From Asanoa hainanensis (lineage in GTDB: Bacteria > Actinomycetota > Actinomycetes > Mycobacteriales > Micromonosporaceae), in contig NZ_FZPH01000002.1 of the NCBI RefSeq assembly GCF_900188485.1, forward strand, positions 248,001-312,000: a DNA stretch of 64,000 bases, in the 5' to 3' direction. The notes below the pieces were generated by a model, which saw only the letters and a list, made by a program, of their open reading frames with translations, was not told the origin of the DNA and did no database searches. The position numbers were made by a program, and so were the translations under genes. Below are positions 29,719-37,803 of the stretch, in pieces. The first letter of the stretch is position 1; every line of letters begins with the position of its first letter.

Positions 29719-30075
29719 ATGGCGAAGACGTTGAAGCGCACCGCGGCGTTCGTCGCACTGGGCAAGGCGCTGACCGCCGGTGCCCGCGGCGGTCCGGGTC
29801 TGGGCGCCCGCCTGGCGGCGCTGCCCAGGATGATCAAGGCAACTTCGCGCGGCGAGTACGACGGGGGCCTGCGACTGGCTCTGATGACCGCCGCGACGAT
29901 CTACGTGGTCTCCCCGCTCGACTTCGTCCCGGAAGCGTTCCTCGCGCTGTTCGGGCTGGTCGACGACGTGGTCATGGTGACCTGGCTGGCCGGCAGCGTG
30001 CTCGCCGAGACCGACCGGTTCCTGGCCTGGGAAGCCCGCCGCAACAGCGTCATACCCGGCACCGTGTTGTCCTGA
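29719..30075 (+). CDS. DUF1232 (YkvA-like) membrane protein
   Basis: 118 aa, ATG 29719 after GGAGGAGG. The hallmark segment YVVSPLDFVPEAFLALFGLVDDVVM spans residues about 58-82, mostly in a membrane helix, followed by a second helix. Function of DUF1232 is unknown. Basic N-terminus without signal peptide. Divergent from the SGNH genes; 63 nt upstream of cbs. Confidence 0.88.
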   Translation: MAKTLKRTAAFVALGKALTAGARGGPGLGARLAALPRMIKATSRGEYDGGLRLALMTAATIYVVSPLDFVPEAFLALFGLVDDVVMVTWLAGSVLAETDRFLAWEARRNSVIPGTVLS

Positions 30076-30138
30076 CCAGCGCACGTAGGCTGGGATCGAC
30101 CCGCCGACCGGCGGGGCGGACCAGAAGGGCACAACGCC

Positions 30139-31509
30139 GTGCGCTACTACGACAACGTCGTCGACCTCATCGGTAACACGCCGCTCGTCCGGCTGCGCAC
30201 CGTCGCCGCCGGCATCGACGCGACGGTGCTGGCCAAGGTCGAATATTTCAACCCCGGTGGCTCGGTCAAGGACCGCATCGCGCTGCGGATGGTCGAGGCC
30301 GCCGAGAAGGCCGGCCTGCTCCAGTCCGGCGGCACGATCGTGGAGCCGACCAGCGGCAACACCGGCGTCGGGCTGGCCCTGGTCGCCCAGCTCAAGGGCT
30401 ACCGCTGCGTCTTCGTCTGCCCCGACAAGGTCAGCGAGGACAAGCGTGACGTGCTGCGCGCGTACGGCGCCGAGGTGGTGGTCTGCCCGACCGCCGTCGC
30501 GCCCGAGGACCCGCGGTCGTACTACAACGTCTCCGACCGGCTCGCCGCCGAGATCCCGGGCGCCTGGAAGCCGAACCAGTACGCCAACAAGGAGAACCCG
30601 CGCTCGCACTACGAGACGACGGGTCCCGAGGTCTGGGAGCAGACCGGCGGCCGGGTGACCCACTTCGTCGCGGGCGTCGGCACTGGCGGCACGATCTCCG
30701 GCGTCGGTCGCTACCTCAAGGAGGTCTCCGGCGGGGCCGTCAAGGTGATCGGCGCCGACCCGGAGGGCTCGGTCTACTCCGGCGGCACCGGCCGGCCGTA
30801 CCTGGTCGAGGGCGTCGGCGAGGACTTCTGGCCCGAGACCTACGACCGCGACATCTGCGACGAGATCGTCGAGGTCTCCGACAAGACCTCGTTCGACATC
30901 ACGCGCCGGCTCGCCCGCGAGGAGGGCCTGCTGGTCGGCGGCTCGTGCGGCATGGCGGTCGCGGCCGCGCTCGAGGTGGCGCACCGCGCCGGCCCGGACG
31001 ACGTGATCGTGGTGCTGCTGCCCGACGGCGGCCGGGGCTACCTGTCGAAGATCTTCAACGACGAGTGGATGGCCCGGTACGGCTTCCTGGCCACGGGCGG
31101 CGCCGAGCCGACCGTGCGGGACGTGCTGGCCGGCAAGAGCGGCGAGATGCCGGAGCTCGTGCACGTGCACCCGACCGACCCGGTCCGCGAGGCGATCGAC
31201 CGCATGCGGGAGTACGGCGTGTCGCAGGTGCCCGTGCTCAAGGCGGAGCCCCCGGTGGTGACCGGCGAGGTGGCCGGCTCCATCGTCGAGAAGGAGCTGC
31301 TGGACGCGCTGTTCACCGGCCAGGCGCACCTGCACGACATGGTCGAGAAGCACATGCACTCGCCCCTGCCGATGATCGGTGGCGGCCAGCCGGTCAGCGA
31401 GGCCGTGGCGCTGATGGAGAAGTCCGACGCCGCGCTCGTGCTGATCGACGGCAAGCCCAAGGGCGTGATCACCCGGCAGGACCTGCTGGCCCACCTGGGT
31501 TCCCGTTAA
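30139..31509 (+). CDS. cbs: Cystathionine beta-synthase
   Basis: 456 aa from GTG 30139. PLP fold-type II domain at 1-310 with PLP lysine K44 in NPGGSVKDRIA, phosphate loop GTGGTISG and the asparagine loop SGNTG; then two CBS repeats (DPVREAIDRMREYGVSQVPV and GQPVSEAVALMEKSDAALV). It condenses serine and homocysteine to cystathionine. Together with metB (43907) it forms a transsulfuration route. There is no N-terminal haem domain. The CBS pair suggests nucleotide regulation. Confidence 0.95.
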   Translation: MRYYDNVVDLIGNTPLVRLRTVAAGIDATVLAKVEYFNPGGSVKDRIALRMVEAAEKAGLLQSGGTIVEPTSGNTGVGLALVAQLKGYRCVFVCPDKVSEDKRDVLRAYGAEVVVCPTAVAPEDPRSYYNVSDRLAAEIPGAWKPNQYANKENPRSHYETTGPEVWEQTGGRVTHFVAGVGTGGTISGVGRYLKEVSGGAVKVIGADPEGSVYSGGTGRPYLVEGVGEDFWPETYDRDICDEIVEVSDKTSFDITRRLAREEGLLVGGSCGMAVAAALEVAHRAGPDDVIVVLLPDGGRGYLSKIFNDEWMARYGFLATGGAEPTVRDVLAGKSGEMPELVHVHPTDPVREAIDRMREYGVSQVPVLKAEPPVVTGEVAGSIVEKELLDALFTGQAHLHDMVEKHMHSPLPMIGGGQPVSEAVALMEKSDAALVLIDGKPKGVITRQDLLAHLGSR

Positions 31510-31612
31510 CTTTGCTCCAGTTTCACGTATTTAAGGCAAAACGCGAACTCTGTCCCATTCGCGGTGAATACTGCCTCTTGGAGGTTTATTCGCTTCGGGG
31601 GGCGGTTTACGC

Positions 31613-33331
31613 ATGGCCAGGAAAGCCAGATGGTTGGCCGCGACGGCGGTGGGAGCCGTCGCGGCCGGCGCTTCGCTGTGGATGTTGACGCCGGCGACCG
31701 CGGCCGGGCCGGTCAACCCGGTCGAGGGCGGGCTCGGCTTCCTCGTGCTCGTCGAACGCGAGGCGTCGCTGACCGGCATCGAGAGCGAAGGCCCGGTCGC
31801 GATCGGCGGTGACCTCACGTTCGGCTCGGCCTACCGGATCGCGACGGAGCGCGACGTGCGGGTCGGCGTCGGCGCCAGCCCGCTCGTGGTCGGTGGCCGG
31901 GCGTTGATCGGCGCGCCGAAGGTCGTCGACGCCAAGGTCTTCGGCGACGGTGTCGGGGTCGTGCTGCGCGCCAACGACCCGGCGGGTCCGGTCCCGGGTG
32001 CCCGCAAGACGAGCCTCGACGCCCAGGAGGCGCTCGATTTCGCCGGGGTGTTCGCCACCTTCCGCGAACGGTCGCAGCAGCTCGACACCTGCGCCGAGAC
32101 GGTGAAGCTGCGCAACTCCGGCGGTGGTGCGCTGGACCGGCCGATCAGCACGCCGGGCACCCGGGCGTACGTGTCGCTGACCCCGAACCAGACCAACGTG
32201 CTGAACCTGACCGGCGACGAGTTCAACAACCTGTCCGACCTGACCTTCAACACGCAGCCCAGCGCCGAGACGCCGCTGCTGGTCAACGTGGGCACGGGCG
32301 CCGACTACGAGTGGCGCACCGCCAACTTCGCCGGCATCAGCGACGAGCAGGCGCCGTACATCCTGATGAACTTCCCGGACGCCACCACGATCACCCAGGT
32401 CGGCGCGGACACCGCCGAGGGCACCATCTACGCGCCGAACGCCGCGTTCACCGACGTCAACTCCGCCAACAACGAAGGGAACCTCGTGGTACGCAGCTAC
32501 ACGCACGGCACGCCCGCGGCCGGCGGCGGTGAGACGCACGACCTGCCGTTCAACACGACGGTCCAGTGCGGTGCGGCGGCTGCCGACACACCCGTGACCG
32601 CACCGCCGGCGACCACCGAGCCGGTCGCGGCGGCATCGACGCGAGCCGGCGTTCCGGTTCGGACCTGGTCGCCGACGCCCGGCGCCACCGTGTCGTTCGT
32701 GGAACCGCCGATCGTGGGCGAGATCCCGACCGACCCGGCCGTCCCGACCGATGCGGCGGCGCCGTCGAAGGGCGCGACCGGTGCCGCGGCGCCGACGGGC
32801 GCGGCGGTCCCGGACGATCCGGCGCCGATGGACAGCAAGCTGCCCTGGGCCTGGCCGACCGACCCGCGGTTCCTGCCGCAGGAGGAGCCGTCGTCGGCCG
32901 CGGCGGCGCCGACGGAGCCCGCGGGGACCTCGGCGGCCGGGGCTCCGAGCGCGGCCCCGGTGCTGCCCGGGGAGGCTCCGGTGTTGCCGGGCGAGCCCGC
33001 TCCCGCCGAGGAACCCGCGGCGAACGGCGACCCGGCGGACGACGGTGTGGCGGTGGAACCGGGCGACGACAACCTGCCGTACTTCCCGACCGACGACGCG
33101 ACGAGCCCGACGGCCACCCCGTCCGGGGCCACGCCCGCGCCGTCGGGCAGCACCGAGCCGGCGGTGGTGGCCAACTACGGCCCGCTGCCCGGCCAGGGCG
33201 GTGCGGAGGGCGGCGAGGAGCTGACCCGCCCGTCGACGGTCCGCCTCGTGATCGCCGGCCTGTCGATCCTGGTGGTCAGCGCCGTGCTGCTACTGCTGGG
33301 CCGCCGCCGCAAGCGGCGGCACGCTCTCTGA
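31613..33331 (+). CDS. Choice-of-anchor A domain surface protein
   Basis: 572 aa. A signal peptide (WLAATAVGAVAAGASLWMLTPATA), then a choice-of-anchor A domain at about 35-320 (GFLVLVEREASLTGIES, GPVAIGGDLTFGSAYRIA, EGTIYAPNAAFTDV), a ~190-residue Pro/Ala/Thr-rich low-complexity stalk, one membrane helix (LVIAGLSILVVSAVLLLLG) and a RRRKRRHAL tail. No LPxTG motif precedes the helix, so it is probably membrane-anchored through the C-terminus rather than sorted to peptidoglycan. Likely a cell-wall-spanning adhesin-like protein. A terminator follows. Confidence 0.85.
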   Translation: MARKARWLAATAVGAVAAGASLWMLTPATAAGPVNPVEGGLGFLVLVEREASLTGIESEGPVAIGGDLTFGSAYRIATERDVRVGVGASPLVVGGRALIGAPKVVDAKVFGDGVGVVLRANDPAGPVPGARKTSLDAQEALDFAGVFATFRERSQQLDTCAETVKLRNSGGGALDRPISTPGTRAYVSLTPNQTNVLNLTGDEFNNLSDLTFNTQPSAETPLLVNVGTGADYEWRTANFAGISDEQAPYILMNFPDATTITQVGADTAEGTIYAPNAAFTDVNSANNEGNLVVRSYTHGTPAAGGGETHDLPFNTTVQCGAAAADTPVTAPPATTEPVAAASTRAGVPVRTWSPTPGATVSFVEPPIVGEIPTDPAVPTDAAAPSKGATGAAAPTGAAVPDDPAPMDSKLPWAWPTDPRFLPQEEPSSAAAAPTEPAGTSAAGAPSAAPVLPGEAPVLPGEPAPAEEPAANGDPADDGVAVEPGDDNLPYFPTDDATSPTATPSGATPAPSGSTEPAVVANYGPLPGQGGAEGGEELTRPSTVRLVIAGLSILVVSAVLLLLGRRRKRRHAL

Positions 33332-33348
33332 CCCCGCACCACCCGGCC

Positions 33349-33380
33349 GAGCCGGCTCCCTTCGGCAGGGGAGCCGGCTC
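33349..33380. terminator. Bidirectional terminator between the surface protein and the HtrA-like gene
   Basis: 12-bp perfect stem GAGCCGGCTCCC / GGGAGCCGGCTC with loop TTCGGCA, sited between converging genes. No T-run, but the symmetry and position support termination of both. Confidence 0.72.
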
Positions 33381-33394
33381 GACCACGTCCGGGC

Positions 33395-34345
33395 CTAGCG
33401 GGTGCTGAGCTCCGCCGGAACCGTGACCACGTCCACGTACGCGCCGCGGCGCAGCAGGGTCACCGGCAGGCGGTTGCCGATCGCCGGGCCGAGCATCAGC
33501 CGTTGCAGGGCCTGGACGTTCTGGATCTGCTGGCCGCCCGCGGTCAGCAGGATGTCGCCCAGGTAGATCCCGGCGACCCCGGCCGGGCTGCCCGGCACGA
33601 CCTCGACCACCCGCAAGCCGCTGCGCTGGCTGGTGCGCTCGGTGACCTGCGGCGGCAGCGGCACCGGCACGCCCGCGACGCCGAGCCAGGCCCGGCGCAC
33701 CCGGCCGTCCCGGATCAGGTCCCCGATGATCTGCCGGGTGTTGCGGTTGATCGGCACCGCGAGGCCGAGCCCGTAGCCCGCGACCGCGGTGTTGATGCCG
33801 ATCACGTGGCCGGACGAGTCGACCAGCGCGCCGCCGGAGTTGCCCGGGTTGAGCGCGGCATCGGTCTGGATCACGTCGTCGATCAACCGGATGGCGCGCC
33901 CCTCGCGGGCCGGCAGCGACCGCCCGAGCCCGGAGACCACGCCGGCGGTGACCGAGCCGGCCAGGCCCATCGGGTTGCCGACCGCGACGACGAGCTGGCC
34001 GATCTTGAGTCGGTCGGCGTCGCCCAGCGGGGCGGGGCGGGCGCCGGGGTTGCGTACGCGGAGCACCGCGAGGTCGGAGAGCGGGTCGCGGCCGACGACG
34101 TCGAAGGCGGCCTCGGCACCGTCGCCGAAGGTCGCGGTGCCGCCGGCCGCGCCCTCGACCACGTGCGCACTGGTGAGCAGGAAGCCGTCGTCGGTGAAGG
34201 TCACGGCCGAACCCGCCCCGGCGCCCCGGCTGGTGCGCACCGCCACCGCGGCCACGCTGGGCAGGATCTGTGCGGCGACCGTCGTGACGACCTTTGAATA
34301 GGCGTCGAGGGCGGCGGTCTCGTCGCGCTCCGGTTCGGTATCCAC
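33395..34345 (-). CDS. HtrA/DegP-like trypsin-fold protease with PDZ domain, no membrane anchor seen
   Basis: 316 aa from GTG 34345, six nt after GAGGAT. Catalytic triad H61 (TSAHVVEG), D91 (DPLSDLAVLR) and S170 (LNPGNSGGAL). A PDZ domain fills about 225-316 (SPAGVAGIYLGDILLTAGG). Most actinobacterial HtrA proteins have a cytoplasmic tail and a membrane helix; here the N-terminus MDTEPERDETAALDAYSK goes straight into the protease, so it looks cytoplasmic unless the start is longer. It lies 44 nt after the aminotransferase gene. Confidence 0.9.
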   Translation of the reverse strand: MDTEPERDETAALDAYSKVVTTVAAQILPSVAAVAVRTSRGAGAGSAVTFTDDGFLLTSAHVVEGAAGGTATFGDGAEAAFDVVGRDPLSDLAVLRVRNPGARPAPLGDADRLKIGQLVVAVGNPMGLAGSVTAGVVSGLGRSLPAREGRAIRLIDDVIQTDAALNPGNSGGALVDSSGHVIGINTAVAGYGLGLAVPINRNTRQIIGDLIRDGRVRRAWLGVAGVPVPLPPQVTERTSQRSGLRVVEVVPGSPAGVAGIYLGDILLTAGGQQIQNVQALQRLMLGPAIGNRLPVTLLRRGAYVDVVTVPAELSTR

Positions 34346-34389
34346 GCCATCCTCAACACGGGCTGGCCCGCCGGGATTGCGATATTCGC

Positions 34390-36180
34390 TCAGAGCGAAA
34401 GGGGCGCCGCCGCAGGCGTCGGCGCTGGCCCTGGCCCTGGCCCTGGCTCGATCGGCTCCAGGCAGACCGCGGGCAGGTCGAACCAGCGCAGCGCCTCGAA
34501 ACCGGGCGAGACCGCGGCGCCGCCGTCGCCCTCGGTGCAGTCGCTGCCGTCGTACCGGCCCAAGATCTTTCTGGCCTCGGCCAGATAGCCCGGCAGCGCC
34601 TCCTCGGTGGCCCGTTCGGCGGGCACCGCGTCGCCCCAGCGCACCCCGGCCGCGCCGAAGGCGAGCCCGGTCAGCCGCAGCGCCGGCTCGGCCAGGCCGA
34701 GTCGGTGGCGCCAGAGCCCGGAGTACGGGTCGAAGCGGTAGTCCGGCAGCAGCTTCCAGCCGTCGCGGGCGACCAGGTCGACGGCCTCGACGATGTAGCG
34801 GCAGACCGCGTCGGTCAGGAAGTAGTTGAAGCTGACCCGCACCCAACCCGGCTTGATCCCCTCGCAGCCGGCCATCACCTCGCGCTCGAACCGGTGCGAG
34901 TGCTCCAGGTCGATGCCGAGCAGTCGATGTCCGTACGGCCCGGCGCACGAGCAGCCGCCACGGGACTGGATGCCGAACAGGTCGTTGAGCAGCGCCACGA
35001 CGAAGTTGTGGTGGAGGAAACGGCCACCCGGCCGGCGTACGACGAAAGACAGGATCGACAACCGGTCGGCGCGCGGGTTGCCGAGCACCTCGATCGCCGG
35101 ATTCGCCGCCCAGGCGTCCATCGCCGTGCGGCGGAACCGTTCCTCCTGGTCGTGGATCACCTCGGTGCCGACGGCCTGTTTGAGCCCGAACACCAGGCCC
35201 GCCCGGATCGACTCGACGATCGCCGGCGTGCCGCCCTCCTCCCGGTGGGCCGGGTCGCTCAGGTAGTGGTGCTCGACCGCGTTGACGTAGTCGACCGTTC
35301 CCCCGCCCGGCACCGTCGGCACCCGGTTGTGCAGGAGGTGCCGCCGCACCACGAGCACGCCCGGCGTGCCGGGACCGCCGACGAACTTGTGCGGCGACAG
35401 GAAGACGGCGTCCTTGCCCGCCATGTCGATGTCCACGTACGGCCCGGCGGCGGCGTAGTCCCAGCAAGCCAGGGCGCCGTGCTCGTGCAGCAGGGCGGAG
35501 ATCGCGGCGGCGTCGGTCAGGATCCCGGTCACGTTGGACGCGGCCGAGAACGACCCGATCTTGAGCGGCCGGTCGGCGTGGCTTTCGAGCGCGTTCGTCA
35601 GCGCCGCGCAGTCGACGTGGCCGTCCGCGTCCTCGGGCACGACCACCACGTCGGCGATCGACTCCCGCCAGGGCAGCTCGTTGGAGTGGTGCTCGTACGG
35701 GCCGATGAACACGACGGGGCGTTGCTCGGGCGGGATCCTGTCGCGGAAGCCGTAGCGGTCGTCGAGCTCGGCCGGCAGCCTGATGCCGAGGATGCGGACC
35801 AGCTTGTCGATCGCACCGGTCGCGCCCGAGCCCGCGAAGATCACCACGGTGTCGTCGTCGCCGCCCACCGCGTCCCGGATCACGTTCCGAGCGTCCTCGC
35901 GCAGTCTGGTCGTCTGCCGGCCCGTGCCGGACGACTCGGTGTGCGTGTTCGCGTAGCGGGGGAGCACCTCGGCGCGAATGAAGTCTTCGATGAAGTCCAG
36001 TGACCGGCCCGAGGCGGTGTAGTCGGCATAGGTCACCCGGCGGGCGCCGTAGGGCCCCCACATCACCTGGTCATCGCCGATGACGCCCTCGCGGATCAGG
36101 CGCAGCAGCGGCGGCTCCCCCTCGTCGGGTTTTGCGCCGACCGAAGGTCCAGGCGCCTCAGGAGACTCTGCCCTGCTCAT
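34390..36180 (-). CDS. Class V aminotransferase, cysteine-desulfurase-like
   Basis: 596 aa, longer than SufS or IscS (about 400). PLP lysine in VFLSPHKFVGGPGTPG; N-terminal TYADYTASGRSLDF and NTHTESSGTGRQTT motifs; candidate thiol residues in SRGGCSCAGPYGH. A C-terminal extension ends in a Pro/Gly stretch (EPGPGPGPAPTP) encoded by a short CCCTGG tandem repeat near 34424-34447. This long class is common in actinobacteria but its substrate is uncertain. ATG 36180. Probably co-transcribed with the HtrA-like gene. Confidence 0.85.
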   Translation of the reverse strand: MSRAESPEAPGPSVGAKPDEGEPPLLRLIREGVIGDDQVMWGPYGARRVTYADYTASGRSLDFIEDFIRAEVLPRYANTHTESSGTGRQTTRLREDARNVIRDAVGGDDDTVVIFAGSGATGAIDKLVRILGIRLPAELDDRYGFRDRIPPEQRPVVFIGPYEHHSNELPWRESIADVVVVPEDADGHVDCAALTNALESHADRPLKIGSFSAASNVTGILTDAAAISALLHEHGALACWDYAAAGPYVDIDMAGKDAVFLSPHKFVGGPGTPGVLVVRRHLLHNRVPTVPGGGTVDYVNAVEHHYLSDPAHREEGGTPAIVESIRAGLVFGLKQAVGTEVIHDQEERFRRTAMDAWAANPAIEVLGNPRADRLSILSFVVRRPGGRFLHHNFVVALLNDLFGIQSRGGCSCAGPYGHRLLGIDLEHSHRFEREVMAGCEGIKPGWVRVSFNYFLTDAVCRYIVEAVDLVARDGWKLLPDYRFDPYSGLWRHRLGLAEPALRLTGLAFGAAGVRWGDAVPAERATEEALPGYLAEARKILGRYDGSDCTEGDGGAAVSPGFEALRWFDLPAVCLEPIEPGPGPGPAPTPAAAPLSL

Positions 36181-36352
36181 GGGCTCATTATGTGAGCGCG
36201 CTACGGGTTTGGGGACGCAATGTCGGGCACCCGCTAGCCCTTACAAACCGGATTATTCCGGGAAGTCGCACAGACTGTCCGATTGCGGGCGACCGCGAGA
36301 CGGTTCCATATGCGTACGGCGGCCGGCGGGCCGCCGCGAACGAGGGGGACCG

Positions 36353-36634
36353 ATGGTCAGCGTCGACCATACCGTGCGGACCACTCCGGCCCGCGAAACC
36401 GCGCCGGACGATGTTGTCGACCGGCTCCTCTGGCAAGACGCCCGGGACATTCTCGGGCGGCACGCACGACCCGGCCGCGACGGTGGCTGCGACGGATGCG
36501 GTGGGGCCTGGCCCTGCCACTCCCGGCGCGTCGCCGAGCACGCCTTGGCGGCATCCCGTCGCTCCTGGCGTGAAGGCTGGACAGCCCGGCACGACCTCAA
36601 CAGCGTCCGTGCGAGCGGGCTGTCAGCTAACTGA
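36353..36634 (+). CDS. Small Cys/His-containing conserved hypothetical protein
   Basis: 93 aa from ATG 36353 with GAGGGGGACC just upstream. The middle reads DVVDRLLWQDARDILGRH followed by a CDGCGGAWPCHSRRVAEH cluster (three Cys and two His), which could hold a metal ion. No signal peptide. It resembles small uncharacterised proteins common in Micromonosporaceae (recalled, not searched). Stands alone between divergent and convergent neighbours. Confidence 0.65.
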   Translation: MVSVDHTVRTTPARETAPDDVVDRLLWQDARDILGRHARPGRDGGCDGCGGAWPCHSRRVAEHALAASRRSWREGWTARHDLNSVRASGLSAN

Positions 36635-36780
36635 AGACCTCAACCCCAGCGGTGACCGCCGCGTGCTCCGCCAGCACCGTGGCAATCCCGCGAACACCCA
36701 CCCGTGGTCCGGACCGACTAGCCTCCGTCGGTCACGATGCCTCCGGCCAGGCATCACCGGGCGGCGGTTGGGTACGGCGG

Positions 36781-36834
36781 GCGAGGGTGCGTGACCAATC
36801 GGTTCCCCCGCATATCTCGGTCACGCACTCTCGC
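36781..36834 (-). repeat. Inverted repeat spanning the end of the GNAT gene
   Basis: Arms GCGAGGGTGCGTGACC (36781-36796) and GGTCACGCACTCTCGC (36819-36834) pair with one mismatch across a 22-nt loop. The right arm covers the last codons and stop of the acetyltransferase at 36821. It may act as its terminator. Confidence 0.6.
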
Positions 36835-37348
36835 CCAGCCAACTCCGGCGTTCGTAGCGGAGTTGGCGGGTGGGAGCCGCGCCCATCAGTTCCTCGCGTT
36901 CGCGGCCGTCGGGCCGCCAGCCGCCGCGCTCGTAGAAGCGCCGGGCGTGCGTGTTGCCCTCGAGCACCCAGAGCACGACCCGCTCCCAGCCCTTGCGGCT
37001 CATCGCCTCCAGCGCGTCGACCATCAGCGCCCGGCCGATCCCGCGTCCCTGCGCCGTGGGGTCGAGATGGATCGCGTACAGCTGGCCGACCTCGGCTTCG
37101 TGGTATTCCTCGGGCCCGACGTAGCTGAACCCGACGAGCTGGTCGTCGTCGAACGCCACGGTTAGTCGGTGCGTATCCGACTCGTATGCGAATCTTTCTC
37201 GCCACCACGCGGTGAGTGATTCCGGGGAGAGCGCGCTGAGGCCGGCAATGGGCACGAAATCGCGATAGGCGGCAATGCGGGAGTCGTAATGGAGTGCGCC
37301 AATGGCGTCGATGTCAGCGGCCTGTGCGGGTCGTAGCGAGAGCGTCAC
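36821..37348 (-). CDS. GNAT-family acetyltransferase behind a long regulatory leader
   Basis: 175 aa from GTG 37348, eight nt after a GGAG site. Complete GNAT fold: N-terminal LRPAQAADIDAIGALH, acetyl-CoA loop AIHLDPTAQGRGIGRALM, C-terminal NTHARRFYERGGWRPDG. Substrate not known; relatives acetylate small molecules or proteins. The ~310-nt leader carries a promoter, a 12-codon frame, hairpins and a terminator whose T-run touches the ribosome-binding site. That suggests control by attenuation (inference) and hints at a stress or antibiotic response. Confidence 0.88.
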   Translation of the reverse strand: MTLSLRPAQAADIDAIGALHYDSRIAAYRDFVPIAGLSALSPESLTAWWRERFAYESDTHRLTVAFDDDQLVGFSYVGPEEYHEAEVGQLYAIHLDPTAQGRGIGRALMVDALEAMSRKGWERVVLWVLEGNTHARRFYERGGWRPDGREREELMGAAPTRQLRYERRSWLGESA

Positions 37349-37360
37349 TGAGATGACTCC

Positions 37361-37377
37361 AAAACGGCTGTCAGCCG
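37361..37377 (-). terminator. Terminator-like hairpin immediately before the GNAT ribosome-binding site
   Basis: On the minus strand CGGCT-GAC-AGCCG is followed by TTTT, and GGAG begins on the next base. A terminator in this position could act as an attenuator of the acetyltransferase gene; the stem is short (5 bp). Confidence 0.5.
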
Positions 37378-37462
37378 ATTGCCTGATCGGATCGAACCAG
37401 GTCGTCCGTACGGATCGCCTTCAATCCTAGGCAACGCCCCCAGCAGTGCCCCAGAAAGGGTT

Positions 37463-37525
37463 CGACCCCCGGGGACAACCGTGCTCGCACGGGCCGGCTG
37501 GACTGGGCCGGCGCCCCGGGGGTCG
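37463..37525. ncRNA. Candidate three-way-junction RNA structure in the GNAT leader
   Basis: Outer stem of 12 perfect pairs (CGACCCCCGGGG / CCCCGGGGGTCG). Inside, two adjacent hairpins: CCGTG-CTCG-CACGG (37479-37492) and GCCGGC with an 8-nt loop (37493-37512). Only ACAA and one base remain unpaired at the junction. The drawing is by eye from the sequence; it would be transcribed on the minus strand as part of the leader. Confidence 0.5.
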
Positions 37526-37575
37526 GGTGGCTGCTTGAGTTTCGCCGCACCGCTGCCACACGGTCTCGACGAACG

Positions 37576-37592
37576 AAAACTGTCAAGGACAG
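37576..37592 (-). terminator. Small terminator-like hairpin after the leader mini-ORF
   Basis: Minus strand CTGTC-CTT-GACAG followed by TTTT, starting four nt after the TAG of the 12-codon frame. A ribosome on the mini-ORF would sit close enough to interfere with its folding. Confidence 0.45.
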
Positions 37593-37595
37593 CGG

Positions 37596-37634
37596 CTAGC
37601 GGGCAGCCACCTCACGAGTCCCAGTGCTATACAA
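37596..37634 (-). CDS. Candidate 12-codon leader mini-ORF
   Basis: Frame TTG TAT AGC ACT ... CGC TAG encodes MYSTGTREVAAR. It is preceded by GAAAGGAGGTG (37653-37643), which is complementary to the whole 16S rRNA anti-Shine-Dalgarno tail, 10 nt before the TTG. It lies between a plausible promoter and the terminator-like hairpin. It is too short for gene finders; proof needs ribosome profiling or conservation. Confidence 0.45.
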   Translation of the reverse strand: MYSTGTREVAAR

Positions 37635-37665
37635 AGCTGGACCACCTCCTTTCCCGTGTATCGCC

Positions 37666-37695
37666 ACGCTATCCACGCGACGAGGTGCCGAGCAA
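37666..37695 (-). promoter_or_regulatory. Candidate promoter of the GNAT leader
   Basis: -35 TTGCTC (37695-37690) and -10 TAGCGT (37671-37666) with an 18-nt spacer; predicted start near 37659, six bases before the mini-ORF ribosome-binding site. Confidence 0.5.
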
Positions 37696-37803
37696 CGGTT
37701 TTTTCTGGGTCATATGCCACTTTTGGCGCGAGCGCAGAGATCAATTTTGGCCAGCAACCGGGGAACGGACCGTTGGGGGACGGTCGAGGGGGGATCAGGC
37801 GAC

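Larger units (their letters stand above)
37349..37803. other. 455-bp leader/intergenic region between GNAT and the VWA protein
   Basis: Contains, reading leftwards on the minus strand, the promoter, mini-ORF, hairpin, three-way junction and terminator listed separately. The right end (about 37700-37803) is the upstream region of the VWA-protein gene, with a GAGGGGGGATC ribosome-binding site. No other gene is supported. Confidence 0.6.

Noticed and set aside
37636-37653. 18-nt match (17/18) to the 3' end of 16S rRNA on the plus strand
   Set aside because: It is the complement of a full-length Shine-Dalgarno sequence on the minus strand (GAAAGGAGGTG), which explains the match without an rRNA fragment.
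37624-37803. Longer start for the VWA protein (GTG 37624)
   Set aside because: Residues before 37804 are leader sequence antisense to the mini-ORF; GTG 37804 has a good ribosome-binding site and is followed by a signal-anchor.
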